A DNA stretch of 64,000 nucleotides from the NCBI GenBank assembly GCA_030770545.1, contig CM061104.1, positions 17,803,001-17,867,000 of the forward strand, read 5' to 3'. The stretch comes from Macropodus opercularis (taxonomy: Eukaryota > Chordata > Actinopteri > Anabantiformes > Osphronemidae). A program made the position numbers and the translations under genes. Under the pieces are notes generated by a model, which did no database searches, was not told where the DNA came from, and saw only the letters and a list, made by a program, of their open reading frames with translations. Positions 61,245 to 64,000 of the stretch are shown piece after piece (the first letter of the stretch is position 1; every line of letters begins with the position of its first letter).

Positions 61245-64000
61245 GTGAGTGGTGCTATTGTCATGTTTTATGGCGTTAAAGTTAAACACCCTTTATTTTC
61301 TTTCTTGGACAATGTTGAAGATTCAAAATTCTTCTTGTGTTTTAAGCTGAATGAACACCAATTATTACATTTTAAATCACAGCAACTGCTATACCTCCTC
61401 TCTTTGCAGCTGGCAGAGGTTGTGTATTCACAAAATATATTCCTTTAATTTAGAAATCTGTCAACTGTTTTATTTTTTAACCCTGGTTTCAGCTCCTCAT
61501 ACTTTTCCACAGCTTTGAGTTTCAGGTCCACTGGTCCTAAAGTCATTTGGTTCCTAACAGCCAGACGTGATGTCAGATTTGTCCTAGTGAGTTTTTCATC
61601 TCCCTGTCAGGAGATGACACAAAGACGAGGATGTTTATCAGCTGTGTCTTTGTCAGTGTCGTGCTGTCAGAGCAATGAGGCTGAACGACCACAGTGTATT
61701 TGATGTCGGCTCATTTCATGACACAAGATCAATCTTAACTGCAACTTTGTATGGCGTTTACTAAAATAAGGCACCGCTCTGTGTTATGCAGTCGGGCTTG
61801 AAAGGGAAGGTTGTGTAACAACACGTTTCACAGAACAGTAAACAAATAAAGTGTCGTTTAACCTGTCACTTGTAAAACGTCTCCATGCTAAGACACGAAG
61901 TCAAAATGTGACAGTAAATCATTTCAAATAGACAGAAAAGGTTTGTTTTCCATATTTTTTTCTAGAGCTATTCAAGAGTCAGTTCACCCCGACAACATTA
62001 CTACCAAGCAGACAAGGTTTAGAAGCAAAGGCTGGTGGAGAGTTTTTAAAAGGAGCCGTTCTCACCAACGAGGGACGAGACTACGCTGTATCATAAAATG
62101 CTAAACAGCAGCAGACGGTTGCTTCAATGGGTCATTTCAGCAGACGTGAGTCTCCAGAACGCATCCTGTATGTTTATGAGTGCTTCCATTTATAGTGTTG
62201 GTAAACCCAAGTGGGATCTAACCCTTCGCTCTGACATCATTATGGCTGTGAGCTACAAAGTCGCGCTCCCTGACTGAAAATAAGACAGATCAAGTGGCTC
62301 TCAATTCCCTCTCAGTTCTCAGCAGCAAGTCTCTGCCTGAAGTGCACATCAAACATTTACTCCTGAGAAACGAATGTGCCACCAGCAGCAGAGAAGGCCA
62401 GATCTGATAGAAGGCGCTTTGAACGTAAATAAGTTTAAGTTCAAAAGTGTATTTTGCTTGGAACTTGTATGTACATGCTGTCTAAAATTTAAAACACCTC
62501 CCTCTGTACGTGCAGTCGGACTTGTAGTTTGTCTGTTGTCAGGCACAGTAAGCAAAAGTTTTAGGAACTTAGATTCACACCTGAACATCATGGATGTGTT
62601 TGATCTGTCCCAACATCCTGCAGATCTCGATCGCTGTGAGGGGCCTGAGATCAAGACCTCAATAGAGATACAACAGAGACTGAGACAGATGCTTGGATGT
62701 GAATCTGTGAACCATATCTCCTAGAATGGTTTAACAATGTGTAAATGTAAGCAGGGAGGGATTGTGAAATAGTTTCCTGTGTCTTTGGCTTGTTCTGTCC
62801 TCAAAGGAAGGAAATTTAAGAGTAAATGAAAGAGCTGTTTACAAAACACTAACAAAACCAGCGTCTGACAGCTGGGACAGGTCTGTGATCTTGACCGTGT
62901 TTAACCAGATAAAACATGAAGTGTATAGTCGCTGCTGTCACAGCATCCTTTCTGTGATTTCTCCATTAGATGGCTTTAAGGCAGTTCTTCTCCAGCAATG
63001 CTTCTGTGGCTCTATTGCCTCTTTTCTGTTTCGAGACTGACAGACTAACTTAAAATGTCACAGTTGTTCCCAAGAAACTTGGAAGTGGGTCTTTCAAAAG
63101 GCATCTGATCTGCAGGAAAGAATCACCAACGGTGTCAGTGGAGCAAGCCTCCAATCAAACCCCACATATGTCAAATGTCACTGTACTCGCAAGAGTTGAC
63201 GCACTATGGGCTAAATCTGTTCATTAATGCTTTGTTGGCATTGAGCTTTCAGCAGTGACTGGGATCAAATATTTCAAAGGAGCCGTGAAAACAACTCACA
63301 TGCCCTTAGGAGCATAAATATTAATCCTTGACTTGTTTATTTCTTGTTCTGAAATATTCATAGTTGTTTTTGCCACTTTCTGAAAAGTGGAACAAACTTC
63401 CCAGTGAAGCAGTAACCCAGTCACATCCTAGCCAGACGCTGTCGGAACATCTTGCTCACTTCATTTCCAATTTTGTTTGATGAACATCTGTCATTGGGCT
63501 TTTTCTTTCTCCGTAGTCCTCCTCTCATCCCAAACAGGCTACTTCCTGGTAGCTCAGTCTTTTCCTTGCGTCCTACTAATTAGATTTGCTAGATAACTTT
63601 TAGATTTTGTCTCATTTTGGCTGTTTGCCTGCGGGGATGTGTCTCATTACATCAGTGCATTTAAAACAGAGGTGGTGCCATTCAGAAATTTTGTGTCTCA
63701 TATTACTTTGGTTTGGCTCTAAAGTAGCAAAAGGTTTCTTTAATCATTTGACCCACACACTGGTATGTTTTGGACACAGCAGCACATTGTTTTGATGCGT
63801 ACAGTTCTACTAATGAGCACGGTGGCGTTTAAATGTCCAGACCTCCCGACTGTCTCTGTTTTGTCTGAAAGCCTTTGGAGTCCAGTAACTGTGTAAAACC
63901 TACAGACTTAAAAATGAACATTTTCCAGACATCATCTTACTTATTTAAATAGCGAATGATTGTGTCCTCATTCTGTCTGAATGACTGAGATGGTGAAATA
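61245..64000 (+). other. thsd7a intron 2 (partial)
   Basis: This follows the GTGAGT donor. It was searched on the plus strand for the next TSR exon (Cys-rich CQ..., EWSEWSPCSKTC-like motifs) and none was found, so the intron is longer than 2.7 kb and exon 3 lies outside. No repeats of note. Confidence 0.7.

Noticed and set aside
60684..61289. Long antisense frames (up to 201 codons) opposite thsd7a exon 2
   Set aside because: Shadow of a GC-rich, strongly coding sense exon; the sense frame has clear TSR motifs and matched splice sites.
62374..62724. 116-codon plus-strand frame after exon 2, tested as thsd7a exon 3
   Set aside because: Lacks the Cys/Trp pattern of a TSR and shows no resemblance to the next segment of THSD7A; lacks a suitable acceptor in frame.
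1..64000. CRISPR arrays, prokaryotic operons, viral or transposase genes
   Set aside because: No regularly spaced repeats, ribosome-binding sites, or long frames of that sort; the content is that of an intron-rich vertebrate locus.

Overview
This is a piece of a vertebrate, almost certainly teleost fish, nuclear genome. It is spliced, intron-dominated DNA with CA/TG microsatellites, a CpG-rich promoter and short interspersed repeats of fish type, and it has no bacterial-style gene packing. The teleost call rests on two protein matches that are clear but well diverged from the mammalian proteins, on very short introns (133-564 bp) between the coding exons of the left-hand gene, and on one degenerate repeat that resembles a common fish SINE-like element. 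Species and a/b ohnolog status cannot be decided from the window.

Two genes are supported, both partial and arranged head to head. (1) tmem106b lies on the minus strand. Five coding exons between 893 and 2800 encode the first 204 residues of a lysosomal type II membrane protein. The promoter and non-coding first exon lie in a CpG-rich patch around 3.85-4.5 kb. The last coding exons and the stop codon lie left of position 1. (2) thsd7a lies on the plus strand. The start/signal-peptide exon is at 22563-22713, a 37.7 kb first intron follows, and a large exon 2 (60410-61244) encodes the first thrombospondin type-1 repeats. The remaining exons lie right of 64000. The reading frame is continuous across every splice junction.

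The same divergent TMEM106B-THSD7A order is found in human, so the pair is an old linkage. About 18 kb of DNA separates the genes (roughly 4.5-22.1 kb). That DNA, the 37.7 kb intron and the start of intron 2 (61245 onward) contain no convincing further gene. They hold microsatellites, a SINE-like relic (about 11.05-11.26 kb), a palindrome-ended MITE-like segment (about 40.06-40.16 kb), a polypyrimidine/polypurine block just upstream of thsd7a exon 1, and several candidate cis-regulatory patches. One of those patches carries a perfect DR4 nuclear-receptor motif and another carries an octamer motif.

I found no new multi-gene system, CRISPR array, viral insert or RNA gene that I can support. The observations most worth checking are structural: a predicted G-quadruplex overlapping the thsd7a start codon, a 19-bp inverted repeat in a tmem106b intron, the AATCAGATTA-ended inverted repeat, and the DR4 element.
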